NCBI GenBank assembly: GCA_020205615.1
Contig: CM035167.1
Coordinates: 61,135,436 to 61,199,435, forward strand
DNA: 64,000 nucleotides
Direction: 5' to 3'
Source: Panax quinquefolius
Lineage: Eukaryota; Streptophyta; Magnoliopsida; Apiales; Araliaceae
In this document: piece by piece, positions 36,831-48,653 of the stretch
Layout of the letters: every line of letters starts with the position of its first letter
Numbering within the stretch: position 1 is the first letter of the stretch
The notes under the pieces: generated by a model
Told to the model about the DNA's origin: nothing
Seen by the model: only the letters and a program-made list of their open reading frames with translations
Database searches by the model: none
Made by a program: the position numbers and the translations under genes

Positions 36831-37956
36831 ATTATTTAAGTTTTCACTTCAGCGTCATTTTTTAAACCTCCGTGTTTTACTCGAATGACAACGTTTTTTA
36901 AAAAAAAACGTTATTTAATTAACACAAAAATAATGCCCTTTTAAATAGATAACGTTTTTGCATATGTATCTATAACGTTTTTTTTTAAAAACGTTGCTAA
37001 AAAAATACCACAACGTTTTTATAAAAAATATTGTGGTTTAAGTGTTGTCTATTTACTATTTTGTAGTAGTGATTCTATGTGTTTTCTGGGTGAGATAAAG
37101 GCATTAGCGTGTAGTCCTTATACCAGAATACAACACAAAAACAACAACTTAGCCTAAACATCAAACATCAACAAGATCCATGGCCTGCAAACACGTTGTC
37201 AGAGGTTACTGGAATTCTGGGCTGCCTAGAATTCATTTTCCGTGAACGGTCAACCTACTTTGACCAATCATATCTTGATTTCTAGACACTATCAGACCAT
37301 GATTCCAATTTCAAAATAAAGACCACATAACATACTACAAGGTTGAATATTTAAAACACTAAACATGTTAACATACACCGATCTATGAAGCCTGACATTT
37401 GCTTGTCAGACCACATTTAAAAAATTTTCCAGATTTTTTTAAAACATGATTTCGAGCACTTTGATGTTATGGATTCACTATATAGCAACCCAGATCATCA
37501 AGTGACATCCTTATACACTACTTTAAACAACAAACAACAAAATCTAACATCAAATCCTAAGATTTTTATAAAGCTAGGGTTTATAACTTTATACTCAAAT
37601 CCTTTGATTCTAACCTCTGATCATGCTCTTGATGATCAAGAGACTTGTTTAGAGACTGAAATACTTTGTATTTTCGGAGGTTGAGAGAGAGAGAGAGAGT
37701 TGTTAGGAGCTTGGGTGAAAAATGACCAACTTTTTATGACTTTCTCTCTCTCTAATTCTCTAATATATCTATTGGTTCAATGAATTCAGCTGATAAGGTG
37801 GCTGAATGTTGTGAATTAAGTCACATAGAGTGGTTAGAGTTGGTGAACAACTCTCAATTTTCCATGATTTGCAAGCTAAGTCACAATAATGCAAAAAGGG
37901 TATTATAGTCATTTTGCATTTAATTTTAATGGCATTTTGGACATTAGCCAAACCCT

Positions 37957-38660
37957 TAGGGTTTAGGGTTTGGGTTAGTGTTTAGGGTTTAGACCATTTA
38001 GGGTTTAGAGTTTGGAACATTTAGGGTTTGTAATTTAATTTTCTAGAATTTTCAAATTTAGATTTTCAAAAATAGAAAAATTAATATTTTTAAATTATAA
38101 TTAGAATTTTCTAATTATATTAAAATTTCTTTATCATTACTTGAATCTTTCTAATTAGGATTAATATATCCTAATTAAAATTACTAATTTAGCAATTAGG
38201 GTCAAAATCACGGATTAGGGTTTACAACCCAAAAATTAGGGTTTCTAATATAAAAATAATTTTCTAATTTAGAAATTAGATTTCGTAATTAGATTAGGGT
38301 TTTCTAATTACTAATAACTTGAAAATTAGGATTAATATTTCCTAATAAACATTAAAAATATTAAATTAACACTTAGGTTTTTCCTAATTATAAAATTAGG
38401 GTTTCAAATCCAGAAATTAGAGTTTTATAAATTCGAAATTAGGGTTTGCTAATTAATTAAGCTTTACCCTAATTATTATTATAATTATTTACACTTACGC
38501 CATTAAGTTCCCAATTTAGGGTTTTATACACCTAATTAGGGTTTCAGATTCCCGAAACTGAAATTGGGGTTTCCAAAGCCGGTTTTAGGGTTTCTTGTTA
38601 ATCGTTAGGGTTTTCTAACCGAACGTTGACGTTTTTAATATATAAATTAGGGTTTGTTAC
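37957..38660 (+). repeat. Telobox-rich segment of element T (copy 2)
   Basis: CCTTAGGGTTTAGGG and variants open the segment; TTAGGGTTT recurs at about 15 places up to 38650, set in an AT-rich background. The pattern matches copy 1 (20554-21260), so it predates the duplication. Confidence 0.85.
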
Positions 38661-39380
38661 AGATATTGTTTATATGGTCAACCCTTGACCCTTAACCACA
38701 TACTGTACACATTTACACATAACATATTCATGTATTCCCTTAATCCTGAATAATTCACCTAAATCATTCACAGAATTTTGAAATCTTCAAAATTCTATCT
38801 TAAAAATATCAAACGCATACACTTATTTTCTGTCTAGTTTCTAATTTTGAACCTTAAATCAATTAATAAAAATTTTAAAAATATTCAAAATTCTCAGGTT
38901 GTCACAGGAACTAGAGGAGTCCCAAGGCTGCTGGCCTTGAAGAGTTCTTAGTGAACTGAAGTCCCAAGGTCACGGCCTCAAGGAATCTTAGTAATTGGTC
39001 TTGCCGCCTTCCTTAGTAGAAATCCTACTAGTTGAAAGCAGAAGAGTGGATTAGGAGCTTGAGTCTCTGAACCACTTAAAACCTCTTGTGTCTTATACAT
39101 TATGCCATTTAAATTATGTTCTATAACTGCTATAACTGCTATGTATGTTTTAACTGCTTACAACCAAACTAACTCTACGAACAATGTATGTATGATTACG
39201 AATATATCAATGAAGGGAATCTTTTACTTATTCTGTTGTGCTTGAAAAGATTCTTGTGTTTGTCATATGTTAAATTATGAGCAATACAAAGTAAACCAGA
39301 AAAGTATTTGAAATAAAAAGGATTTATTCAACCCCCCCCCCCCCCTTTTAGATCTATTGTGCCTACTGGGAACTAACAAT

Positions 39381-39392
39381 TGGTATCAAAGC
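39381..39392 (+). other. Primer-binding site of R, unit 2
   Basis: TGGTATCAAAGC lies two bases after the end of LTR2, identical to unit 1. The central LTR therefore acts as 5' LTR of unit 2 as well as 3' LTR of unit 1. Confidence 0.85.
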
Positions 39393-42332
39393 AGGTTCTC
39401 ATGCTATATTCAAAAGTTAATTGCTTTGAGTCTGATCCCAGGCACATACATTGTTCTAAACTTAGTTTAGTAGTAAGTAACTTGTTATATGCAGATGAGC
39501 TCACACGTTGGAAATACTGTGTATAGGTAAATGTGTATATACACCTGAAGCTGCTCAGATTGGTCCATGTTCTCGATTGCTACACCAACAAGACCAATCC
39601 TTCCTGCAGTCAATCTTGTAGTCTGAAGATCAGACGAGAGAGCTCAAGAGACATCAATGACAAAGAGTCAAGCATCCACCAGTCTGAAAGATGAAAAGTC
39701 TATACATGCTATGAAATGCTTATCAATAAAAGAAAGAAGATCTTCTCAAACTTATGTCTGGCCAACCAACAGCTGGGTGCAAACTTTGTAAACTAAAGGA
39801 TGTCAAAGATTTTAATGCAGAGATTCTCTTGGCCTACATCTTCAAGATCACGACTGATTGATTAAAGGCCAACACGAGCAATAAGCTGTCAGGAGCAAAA
39901 GTGAAGCTATGCACATCAATGCCTAAACTGAGTATATCTAAGATAAATGATTGTTAAGAGACTGACAGTAAAAAGGTACGGTTCCTCACTATTACACGTG
40001 TTCATCACAAAAGCACCCTCTTATGAACCATAACAGTATTTTGTCAAGAAGTCATAATCTACCTAAAAAGGTGAAGAGAGAAAGTACCCTTAGGATGGAA
40101 ACTCAAATGTCTATAAACTTTCTCTCTATCCAAGTTTTAGGTTGAAGATGACATCTTGAAGGAAATCTGAAATGGGTCATAAGAGCATCACAGGTTAAAT
40201 GAATTTTATGTGAAGTAATCTTTGTTGGTGGGTTAGTATGTATGTACAAATCCTTGTTCTAAGTGTTTGATAACACAAAGAGTATGATCAGTTCTAAAAG
40301 AGTATCTTGATGATGTGTAGAAACTGATCACCTCCATGAATCAACTAAATACTCTTAAATCGTAGAGTTGACTCTCACTCTACGAACACTTAAACATTGT
40401 GAACATAACCCAGCAAATGATGAAACCATCAAAGATAAAGTGTGTGTTATTAAATGTCAAATCTTACACACACACTCACCTTCATGCATATCAAAGTGTA
40501 TTATCTAAAACTAGTCTTATGCATGAATATGATGTTGGTGATAAATGTGATTATTATCTAAATAAGAGGAACAGGGATTTAGAAAACTAACCTAGCAGGA
40601 CCCATTTAATTATGGGTACCAAAAATAGAAATATATTTAAACCTGCAGGTACTTGGTCAGTCTAACTACACTAAGGAATGCTGAAGAAGAAGACTTCAGT
40701 CAAGAAGACTCAACCAGCAGAAGGCTAAGGACTGTTCAGAGATGATCCTGATAAAGTTCCTATTTGTACAAGCCAATCCTTGAAGACCCTCTGAGCTAAC
40801 CAGAATGGAGCTCACATGGCTGATAATCTGTGAATGGAAGCATGTCAGTTAACTAAGGGATCCTATGTGCTCAAGAGCAAGCAAAGAATGTTATATGAGA
40901 AGAATCCTCAAAGGAGCTCACAACAGAGGATCATTGAGCTTAAGTCAAGAGGAGTTCATTACAAAAGCAGAACCTCACAAACACAAGACTGTAAATGAAG
41001 ACTACGATCGTAGTGCTGTCAAAAGATCGTAGAGTGATTAGTCTTGAAAATATCCATGTCTACGATACAAGAAGATTTGTGTGATAATGATGATTCCAGT
41101 TAGAAGGAGATATTCAGGGCTACCTCCAAATGAGTCTAAAGCAAAGGGAATCACATTCATCCGGAAGACACTTTCACCATACAGACGATGATGATCATTG
41201 AGAAATAACAGCACTAAGTTATACTATGAGGAAATATACCAGCTACAAAGTCCCAAAACTTTGTGGCTGATGAATCAAATGAAGATCCATAGTCAGTAGG
41301 AACGTCTCAAAATGTACTACTGATAACCTTTCAACCACCCAACCCAACATCGTGAAGTGCCTACGATCAAACATGTGATCATAGTGTAAGAACAGGAGGA
41401 TACCACGATCTCAGCAAGCAATTGTCTACAGTTGGTAGAGGATATCCCCACCAGAAAAGGTCTCATGAGATGTCATTGCAAATCACTTCTATAACATTTC
41501 ATCTGGAAAGCGCCTCAGGGACAAACCTGACCCTTAGCTCACTCTAAGAGGTTGTCCCTTCCTGAGCTACCTTGTCCCAGAAGAATTACTTGATCAAATT
41601 CATCTCAAGGACCAAGTCAGACAACGATCGTAGAGTCGAGGTTGAAGAGAACTCCATGATCGCAGTGCAACCTCAATGATCATAGAGTCGAGGTTGAAGA
41701 GAACTCCACTATAGCAGTGCAACCTCAATGATTGTAGAAGACAACTCGACGATCGTAGTTCTACTAAAGGGTACTCCAATTCACAAGGAGCTTGAAAAAT
41801 GAGACAATTGCTCAACCATTCAAAAGGAGGAGATAAGTTCGAATACATCAGTGATTTAGCTATGTTGCATCAAGGTGAGGATACAAGACAAAGCCATCCA
41901 CTGCAACATCTCTCAAAAGTTGATCGTTGAGTTAACAAAGAAAAACGTAGAGTCCACAGTTGCCTTACTATGCTACTCTACGAATCAAAAGGTCAATGGT
42001 CAAAGCCACGTTGTTTAAACGATTACTCTCCTAAAAGGAAATATCTAACTGAAAAGTTATGGGGAGTTACAGCTCATTACTGGGCATCGTGCAACCAATG
42101 GTCGGTTGACACATCACTAGTTATGCAGAGTTAGAAGGAACTGTCATAAAGACAAGTTTAAATCTGTAGATATTTATCAAAAGTTATCGAACCTTTCTCC
42201 CTCCCATTTTGAAACCCTAAAATCCTCTCAAGAGCCAAAATAGGTTAACACCCCAAAGCTTTATCAAATCACAATCATCCATCTCTTATAAACCTCTCCG
42301 AATCAAATATCCACATTCTTTGAGCTGATCAA
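39393..42332 (+). other. R internal region, non-coding part (unit 2)
   Basis: Collinear with 21988-24924. There are no conserved pol motifs. The small frame at 40399-40590 (MNITQQMMKPSKIK start) is conserved in both units but short and without a recognisable domain; it may be a gag relic. Confidence 0.6.
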
Positions 42333-45300
42333 ATGGAAAACTGGCGAGTAATCACTGGCATTCAGCTAGGAACCAAGTTATTCGAGAAATCCGAAAAGAT
42401 TTTCAGAGACATTCTCAAACTTGTGAAGAAAGCTAGATTCTCAGAATGCCTTGAGGCTAACACTCGAGTATATGTTGATCTGGTTAAGGAGTTCAACTCA
42501 AATGCCTCTATAAACTTCGGAACCTTTTCTACCAAGGTTAAAGGTCAGTCTCTGAAGTTGAAGTCTTCTGACCTCAATCAATGCCTAGGTTTTCCTAACC
42601 AAGGGCTGAAGAACCTTGATGATGTCAATACTGAACAAGCAAAGGAGTTCATGGGGTACCAAAGAAACCCTAGTCTGAGAGACATGAAGAAGAAGGAGTT
42701 TCCTGAAGAGTACGAGTTCCTTGCTGAAATAGTTGGAAAATGCATACTGTGCTAGGACACTGCACATGACACAGTGCTTGACCAACAGCTGAAGATAATG
42801 TCAGCAATATTTCTGAAGAAACAAATCAACTTTGGAGCTATCTTGTTCGATCAAATCTCCAAGTGGGTAGAAAAAGCTGAGATGAAGAAGTCCACTGAAA
42901 AACCACTGACTAAGGTGTTTCATGGTAGACTGCTAAGTATTGTGTTGAAGAAGAAGCTAGGAGGAAAGATTAAGGATGATGTGGGAGAACCTTTGAATGT
43001 TCACAAAGTGATGTCTCCACAATTATTTGTGAACTGGAAGAAGAACCCTAAGGAGAACCGAAGGCTGACAACCGGGAGCAGCAACAGGGCCTTTGTAAAA
43101 AAGAGGAGAACAGAAGAGGCAGAGAGCTCTGAGTCTGATGACTCTATGCCAACAGAAATCACACCAGCCAGAAAGAAATCCAGAGGTGTGAAGAAAGCTG
43201 GTGATGTGAAGAAAACCCAGACCCTATCAAGAAGAGTCTTCACCAACGTCAAAGATGAAGAAGAAAAGGGCCTAACTGCTGAAACAACAAAGAGAAGAAG
43301 TAACAGATTACTTCAAGGCCCATTCAGCAAGAAAGCTAAGGTGGAAGACAAACCACCTCGACCTCCCAAAAGCAATACATCTGTCAAGAGAAGGACGTGA
43401 GTCGTGAAGAAAAGGAGACTGATGTCAAGGCTGAGTCCTCTTAAACCAAATCCAGCAGTGAAGGTGAAGCTTGATTAATGAATGAAAATTCAGCATCTGC
43501 TGATAAAGAAGAAGAATGCTCAAGCCCCATGGCTAATTCTCAGAGTAGTCACTCTGCAAATGAAGAAGAGATTCAAGATGACCAAACTCCATCCCCAAAT
43601 GCAACTGCCCCAACAAGCCCAGATAATGGGTCAAACAATGTTGTCTCAAAAGAAGAAGAATATGCCCCTGCCCTTGCTAAACCTGAAGGAAGTTCTTCTG
43701 ATAAACTAAAGGCTTCCAAGTCTGAAGAAGAAGAGGAGTCTGACTCTCCTATAGCTGAACCTCCAAGAAGAAGGAAGAGCTACAGACTGCAAGCCAAATT
43801 TGCCTCCAAAAGGAGAAGTGATCAATCAAATGCCCCCATTGAATTAATTGATGATGAGTCTATATCACAGAAAGAAAGTTCTGAGAATGAAATGCAGCAA
43901 GAAGTATTCTCTGCTGGAAATGATCAGGATGGTTTAGGGTCCGAGAGAGAAGATATTGAAAAAGATTCTGGTTCTGCACCACAGGAAGCAGATGAACAAG
44001 AAGATTATCCAGTTTTCTCTCCTGCAAGATTTAGCATAAGGATAGTAGTGGAAGTTTCAAATAAACTACCAGAGGCTCCACCAGAGAGATGGGTGAACTA
44101 TGGAAATGAGCAGCTCAAGGTAGTAAGAATGACTACCTTTGACATAGCTAAAAACTGGAATAACATGGTTGCATCGCTCGACCATTCTCTCTGAATCCTA
44201 ATGACTTCAGCGATGAGATGGTTCTTCCAGATGGATGCCATGGCTAAAGGCCCACATCAAGGAGATGGAAGCTATCTCACCGGTGCTTCTCTCACTTTCC
44301 AAGCATGGAGCTGGTGGCTCAGAACTTCCCAAGGGCGAAGAAGTTTGCAACCAAAACGATCAAATACCAGCCTCACTTCAAAGTCTATCGACAGTCTGGC
44401 AATCACTATATCCCCTACGATCGTAGAGTGGACTCTGAAGGAAGAAGGAACATGATCAAGGAGATGATCGTAGAGTCTGGCCACTCTACTGCTGAGACTG
44501 CTCAAATTCAAAGTCAGAAGCTTCCAACAACCCAAACACTGCTCTCTGACATTCCCTCATCCTCAACCAGCAATTGGTACTCAACAATTGTTCCGATTCT
44601 CAAGATTTTGAAAATATGTCCAAGAATGAAAATCTTAGAGTCCAATCCAATGCTCAACCTGAAGCTGCCCAATAAGAGGATCAAACTATTTTGGAGTAGA
44701 AACTACTGAAGAGTTCTGATGAACTAAGTGAGAAAATATCTCTACTTACTGAAGAGTCACAGAAGATGACAGCAAAAGGAGAAAATTCACTTCAGAACAG
44801 ACTTCAAGCTACTATGGCTGATGTATCACTCAAACTCCAAGAGAGAGATAACATCTATTCGAAGGCCATACAACATCAAAAGGCAGAAGCTCTACGAGTT
44901 CAGAAGGCAAATGAAGAGCAGATCCAAGCCCTCTTTGACAAGATTGATGAATCAAGGCGGTCTTTCTCGGTCTGACTTGAGCTAGGCCAACAGAACTCAA
45001 GTTTGAAGTTGCTAACTCCTCCTACCTAATGGAGCAGCTTATGTCCAACATGGAGCAGCTCTCTCAAATGATTAATGAAAAAAAGGGGGAGAAAAAGAGG
45101 CACAGAAAGAAGAGGAGCAAGAGGCACTCAAAGAAGAGCATAGGGATAAGAGAGAAGAAGTCAAAGAAGAAGACAACAGCTGCAGAAAAAGAATCATCAT
45201 CTGATGGGGAGCCAAAAGATGATGATCACATGATCGCAGAGTCTGAGGGGGAGCATATTCAGAAAGATGCTGAAGGGGAACAAAGCAAAGACAGAAGGTC

Positions 45301-45346
45301 ATCATCCCAGCGGGAGCAAGAGCAAGAAGAAGAAACAGATGAGTAG
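42333..45346 (+). pseudogene. R accessory ORF, unit 2 (broken)
   Basis: The start MENWRVITGIQLGTKLFEKS (42333) is intact, and the first 140 codons are open to a TAG after KCILC. The next segments follow in shifted frames: KKQINFGAILFDQISKWVEK and VFHGRLLSIVLKKKLGGK (to 43400), a Ser/Glu/Lys-rich part (43478-44194), PPERWVNYGNEQLKVVRMTT, NHYIPYDRRVDSEGRRNMIK (44390-44460), a coiled coil (44700-45075) and the basic tail KKRHRKKRSKRHSKK with an acidic end (45029-45346). Frame breaks near 42755, 43395, 44190 and 44960 mostly differ from those in unit 1, so the source ORF was probably continuous. Function is unknown. The charge pattern and coiled coil fit a structural or env-like accessory protein. 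Confidence 0.6.
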
Positions 45347-45576
45347 CTGATCATCAGACATCCTGGAAACACACATGGAGCCAAAGAGGTACATCTCTAA
45401 CTAGTTAGGTATGTTCTGGATCCAGGATGTAAAGTGTCTTTATATATAATTTGCCATATCTTTATAAATGACATTCATGATTATCTGTTTTAGAAATACT
45501 GCTGCTCACTGTATATAAGATTCATTCATAACATGCATATACACTTATTATTTTTGTCATAATCAAATAGGGGGAG
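45084..45576 (+). other. Repeated AGGGGGAG (multi-PPT) motifs, R unit 2
   Basis: Perfect copies lie at 45084-45091, 45246-45253 and 45569-45576, with one-base variants at about 45204 and 45306. The last abuts LTR3 and is the probable polypurine tract. Confidence 0.7.
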
Positions 45577-45577
45577 A

Positions 45578-48500
45578 TTATCAGGAATAAACATATAAAT
45601 GATATTCCTATTTACATATGATTTGATTATGATATATATGAATGAATATGCAAGTATGCTTGCATTAAGAAAAGTTGTAAAGTCCTTTGATAGATAATAA
45701 AAACATGTGTACAAGGACTTAAAATGAATTGATCAAATATGTTAGGTTGATCCTACATAAGCAAAACAGCTTTGTAAAGTCTTTAAAAAGAAATGATGTA
45801 CAAGGACTATAAATATAGAAAGATCAAGCATTTTAGGTTGATCTTATGATGTAATTGATAGGCTTGTCTGATCGTTGAGTACTACACCAGAGATCGTAGT
45901 CTGCCAGGAGAGTCAAGGATAACTCGAGAGCTATCGAGGCAGAATCGTAGTCTGCAAGATAGTAGATCTCAGAGTTCGTAGACTGCCAGGAGAAATGATG
46001 AAGGATCGTGGTATATCGAGAAGATCTTCCTCGGGATCGTCAGGTGTCTTTGAGAGTAATGTTCGAATCGTAGAGAGAGACACCGCCACTGAGCCGATAG
46101 AATATCTACCGAAGCTAAGTTAGAAACGCAGACTATACTCGGAGTCATAGAGTCTACCGATGCCGAGGCCAAGTCAAGGAACGTAGACTACACTAGAGAT
46201 CGTAGAGTCTACTGATGCCGAAGCCATGTCAAGGATCATAGACTACACTCTGAGTTCGTAGAGTCTATTGATTACATGTAGAGATCGTAGTCAAGCAAGA
46301 TCAGATGAAGACAACAAGCACAATGCAGAAACCGTAGAGTGTCAAGTTCTGATATCAGGATCATACTGTCTGCACAGCCGAAGCTGAATCATAGAGTGAA
46401 GAACTATGACCTCAACAGAAGTGCTCACAATGCATAGGTAGAATCGTAGAGCAAGTATGATTCTCAACTAATGATCACTCCCAGAATATCCAAAGGAACA
46501 AAGACTCTGGTTGGCACTGCAAAGATAGATACATCCTACACGGCGGAACCGAGAGAGCACTCAACGAATGGCATGCAATCTAACGTAAGATCTAAGCACC
46601 AACCCAATCAGACATCAAGATTGAGTTGTAAAAGCCATTCGAGATGAAGTCTTCCACAAGATGATCATAAGAAGACTTGATGGCGATTAAGGAAAGTCGA
46701 CAAGTGCGATGGTTGTCAAGTGAATGAAGACAACGATCTTGGAAGCAACCGAGATTGTAGTGTTTTCCAAACAAAGAAAGAACTGATGGAAAGTGAACCG
46801 AGATACTGGTTAGTCTCTGAAGAACAAGGCTAAAGTGATTAAGTGTAGGGTCAGTCCATTGATGATAAGTGAACGAGAGATCACAAGGAGAAAGCGAGCT
46901 GGACGCGCCACAAATCTAAAGTGTCTTGCTATTCAGAGGGAACCAGAGCAAGGAATTAGGCCATCGATCTCGAGAACGATTAAAGTAAAATGTAAGTGTT
47001 GAAGCCTTTGCATGATAGAAGGAAGAGGTGTTCTACATTGAAGATCCAATCAACACACTTCAAGATCGTATTGTTAACTCTACCAGTCAATGAGAAACAC
47101 TCAACAAGACACTACGATCAGGTCCTCGAAGACATGCATCAGAATTGTAGAGTTCGAACACCTGAAGATTAAAGCATTGGCAACAGTTCAAATTGAAGGA
47201 TGGTATTCGGACAAAAGCTTATTGAGAGCATCAATGCAAAAGGAAAACCTTTGATCGAGAAATCAGAAGGAGATAATAAAGTCTTCGACCTGCCCAAGAC
47301 ATTAAAGTGACAACTCTGATGGGGTAGGTGAAACAGTAGACTGCAATGTCAGATAAAGTATGACATGTCACATCAGCAATCTACCTCTGTCAACTCGAGA
47401 TCTGTGAAGATATTTGAATAGCCTTCAACTGATACTTTCCAACGGAAGGATTGGGAATGAGTATAAATAAGGAAGAGCTTCAAAGATCGAGGGTTGCTGG
47501 AGTTACCGAGTTTGGAGTAAAAGGTGGACTGTTCTAAACCAAGTGAAAAAGTGAAGTCCGAAGGCTCACTATACGATCCACCAAGAACACTCAGATACAT
47601 GCAAAGGAAGAAGAAGAAGTGAGAGTTCTACTATGTAAAAGTGAGAGTTCTACTACAAGAAGAGTGTTCTGAACTGCCGAGAGAAAGAAGAGCATCCTGT
47701 CATCTTGGTATCCATCATGGGAAGACTCTAAGTACAATAGAGAAGAGCTCACATTCATCTTAGCAAGTCCATCATGAGAAGATATCGAGTATCAAGAAGG
47801 GAGATCGCAAACGTCATCATGGTGGCAAGCATGTGAAAGTTTTTAAGTACCAAGAAGAAAAACTTACAGTCATCTTGGAAACCTATCATGTGTAGCCATC
47901 ATGTATCAAGAGAAAGATCTTCAAGGTAGTTCATCAAGGGATCATCCGAAGTGGTTGAGTAAATGAAGAAGCTAAGCATCATGCAACACTCAAGGGCACT
48001 TCAAGGATGATCACGCCAAGCTGCTAAGTATAGAAGATGTTCAGAGCATGAAGACATCTTAACAGCTCAGCACCAACTCCAACAAACCAACAAACAAACA
48101 ACAAAAGCCAGGGCCTGAGGGGTCCTTGTCCGGAGGGACTAAACGAAGTTCCAAGACTGCTGGTCTTGAAGAGTTCCTAGGGAACTAGAGGAGTCCCAAG
48201 GCTGCTGGCCTTGAAGAGTTCTTAGTGAACTGAAGTCCCAAGGCTGCTGACCTTGAAGGAATCTTAGTGATTCAGGGTGCTGCCCTTTCTTAGTGGAAAT
48301 CCTGCTAGTTGAAAGCAGGAGAGTGGATTAGGAGCTTGAGTCTCTAAACCACTTAAAACCTCTTGTGTCTTATACATTATGTCATTTACATTATGTTCTA
48401 TAACAGCTATAACTGCTATGTATATTTTAACTACTTACAACCAAACTAACTCTACGAACAATGTATGTATGATTACGAATATATCAATGAAGGGGATCTT

Positions 48501-48653
48501 TTACTTATTCCGCTGTGCTTGAAAAGATTCTTGTGTTTGTCATATGTTAAATTATGAGCAATACAAAGTAAACCAGAAAAGTATTTGAAATAAAAAGGAT
48601 CTATTCAACCCCCCCCCCCCTTCTAGATTTATTGTGCCTACTGGGAACTAACA
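45578..48653 (+). mobile_element. R retrotransposon, LTR3 (uninterrupted)
   Basis: This is the 3' LTR of the array, 3076 bp, from about TATCAGGAATAAAC to CTGGGAACTAACA, with TATA at 47461-47469. It shows the pre-insertion state at 48176-48185 (GGGAACTAGAGG), where LTR1 and LTR2 carry element T. An ATCGTAG cluster lies at 45870-46460. The next bases (ATATG, 48654-48658) would be one copy of the R target duplication; the other copy is left of the window. Confidence 0.9.
47461..47469 (+). promoter_or_regulatory. TATA box of R LTR3
   Basis: GTATAAATA in the same context as in LTR1 and LTR2. Confidence 0.55.

Larger units (their letters stand above)
33014..37071 (-). mobile_element. CACTA DNA transposon, copy 2 (complete, non-autonomous, gene-capturing)
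   Basis: Total length is 4058 bp. Inverted ends are CACTACTACAAAACAG and TTTTGTAGTAGTG, with the ATT target duplication at 33011-33013 and 37072-37074. Subterminal zones (33014-33330 and 36890-37071) carry about a dozen ACAACGTTTTT motifs in both orientations, several as palindromes able to fold into hairpins. No transposase is encoded. The interior holds exons of a formin, an R2R3-MYB, an NADPH-thioredoxin reductase and a PHT4 transporter, all on the minus strand with splice-site consensus. This makes it a Pack-type (transduplicating) CACTA. Confidence 0.93.
30778..38906 (+). mobile_element. Element T, copy 2 (solo-LTR-like, with intact nested CACTA)
   Basis: It starts TGTGAGGGCC at 30778 and ends GTTGTCACA at 38906, flanked by GTAAC/GGAAC (30773-30777, 38907-38911). 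Total length is 8129 bp; without the CACTA and its duplication it is about 4.07 kb. It is AT-rich from about 31,500 to 32,480 (TA repeat at about 31510-31535). A moderately GC patch at 32490-32800 has no gene I recognise. It occupies exactly the same site in LTR2 as copy 1 does in LTR1 and is absent from LTR3. Confidence 0.85.
28182..39378 (+). mobile_element. R retrotransposon, LTR2 (central LTR of the array, carrying element T)
   Basis: This LTR is shared by two R units. Without the T insertion (30778-38906 plus the 5-bp duplication) it is about 3.06 kb, equal to LTR3. The 5' end follows the PPT (TATCAGGATTAAAC); the 3' end is CTGGGAACTAACA. TATA is at about 30053-30061. The left part shares states with LTR3 where LTR1 differs. 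The start does not read TG, so the exact first base is uncertain. Confidence 0.85.

Noticed and set aside
37957..38030. A true telomere or interstitial telomere from chromosome fusion
   Set aside because: The repeats are few, degenerate and present at the same place in both copies of element T, so they belong to the element.
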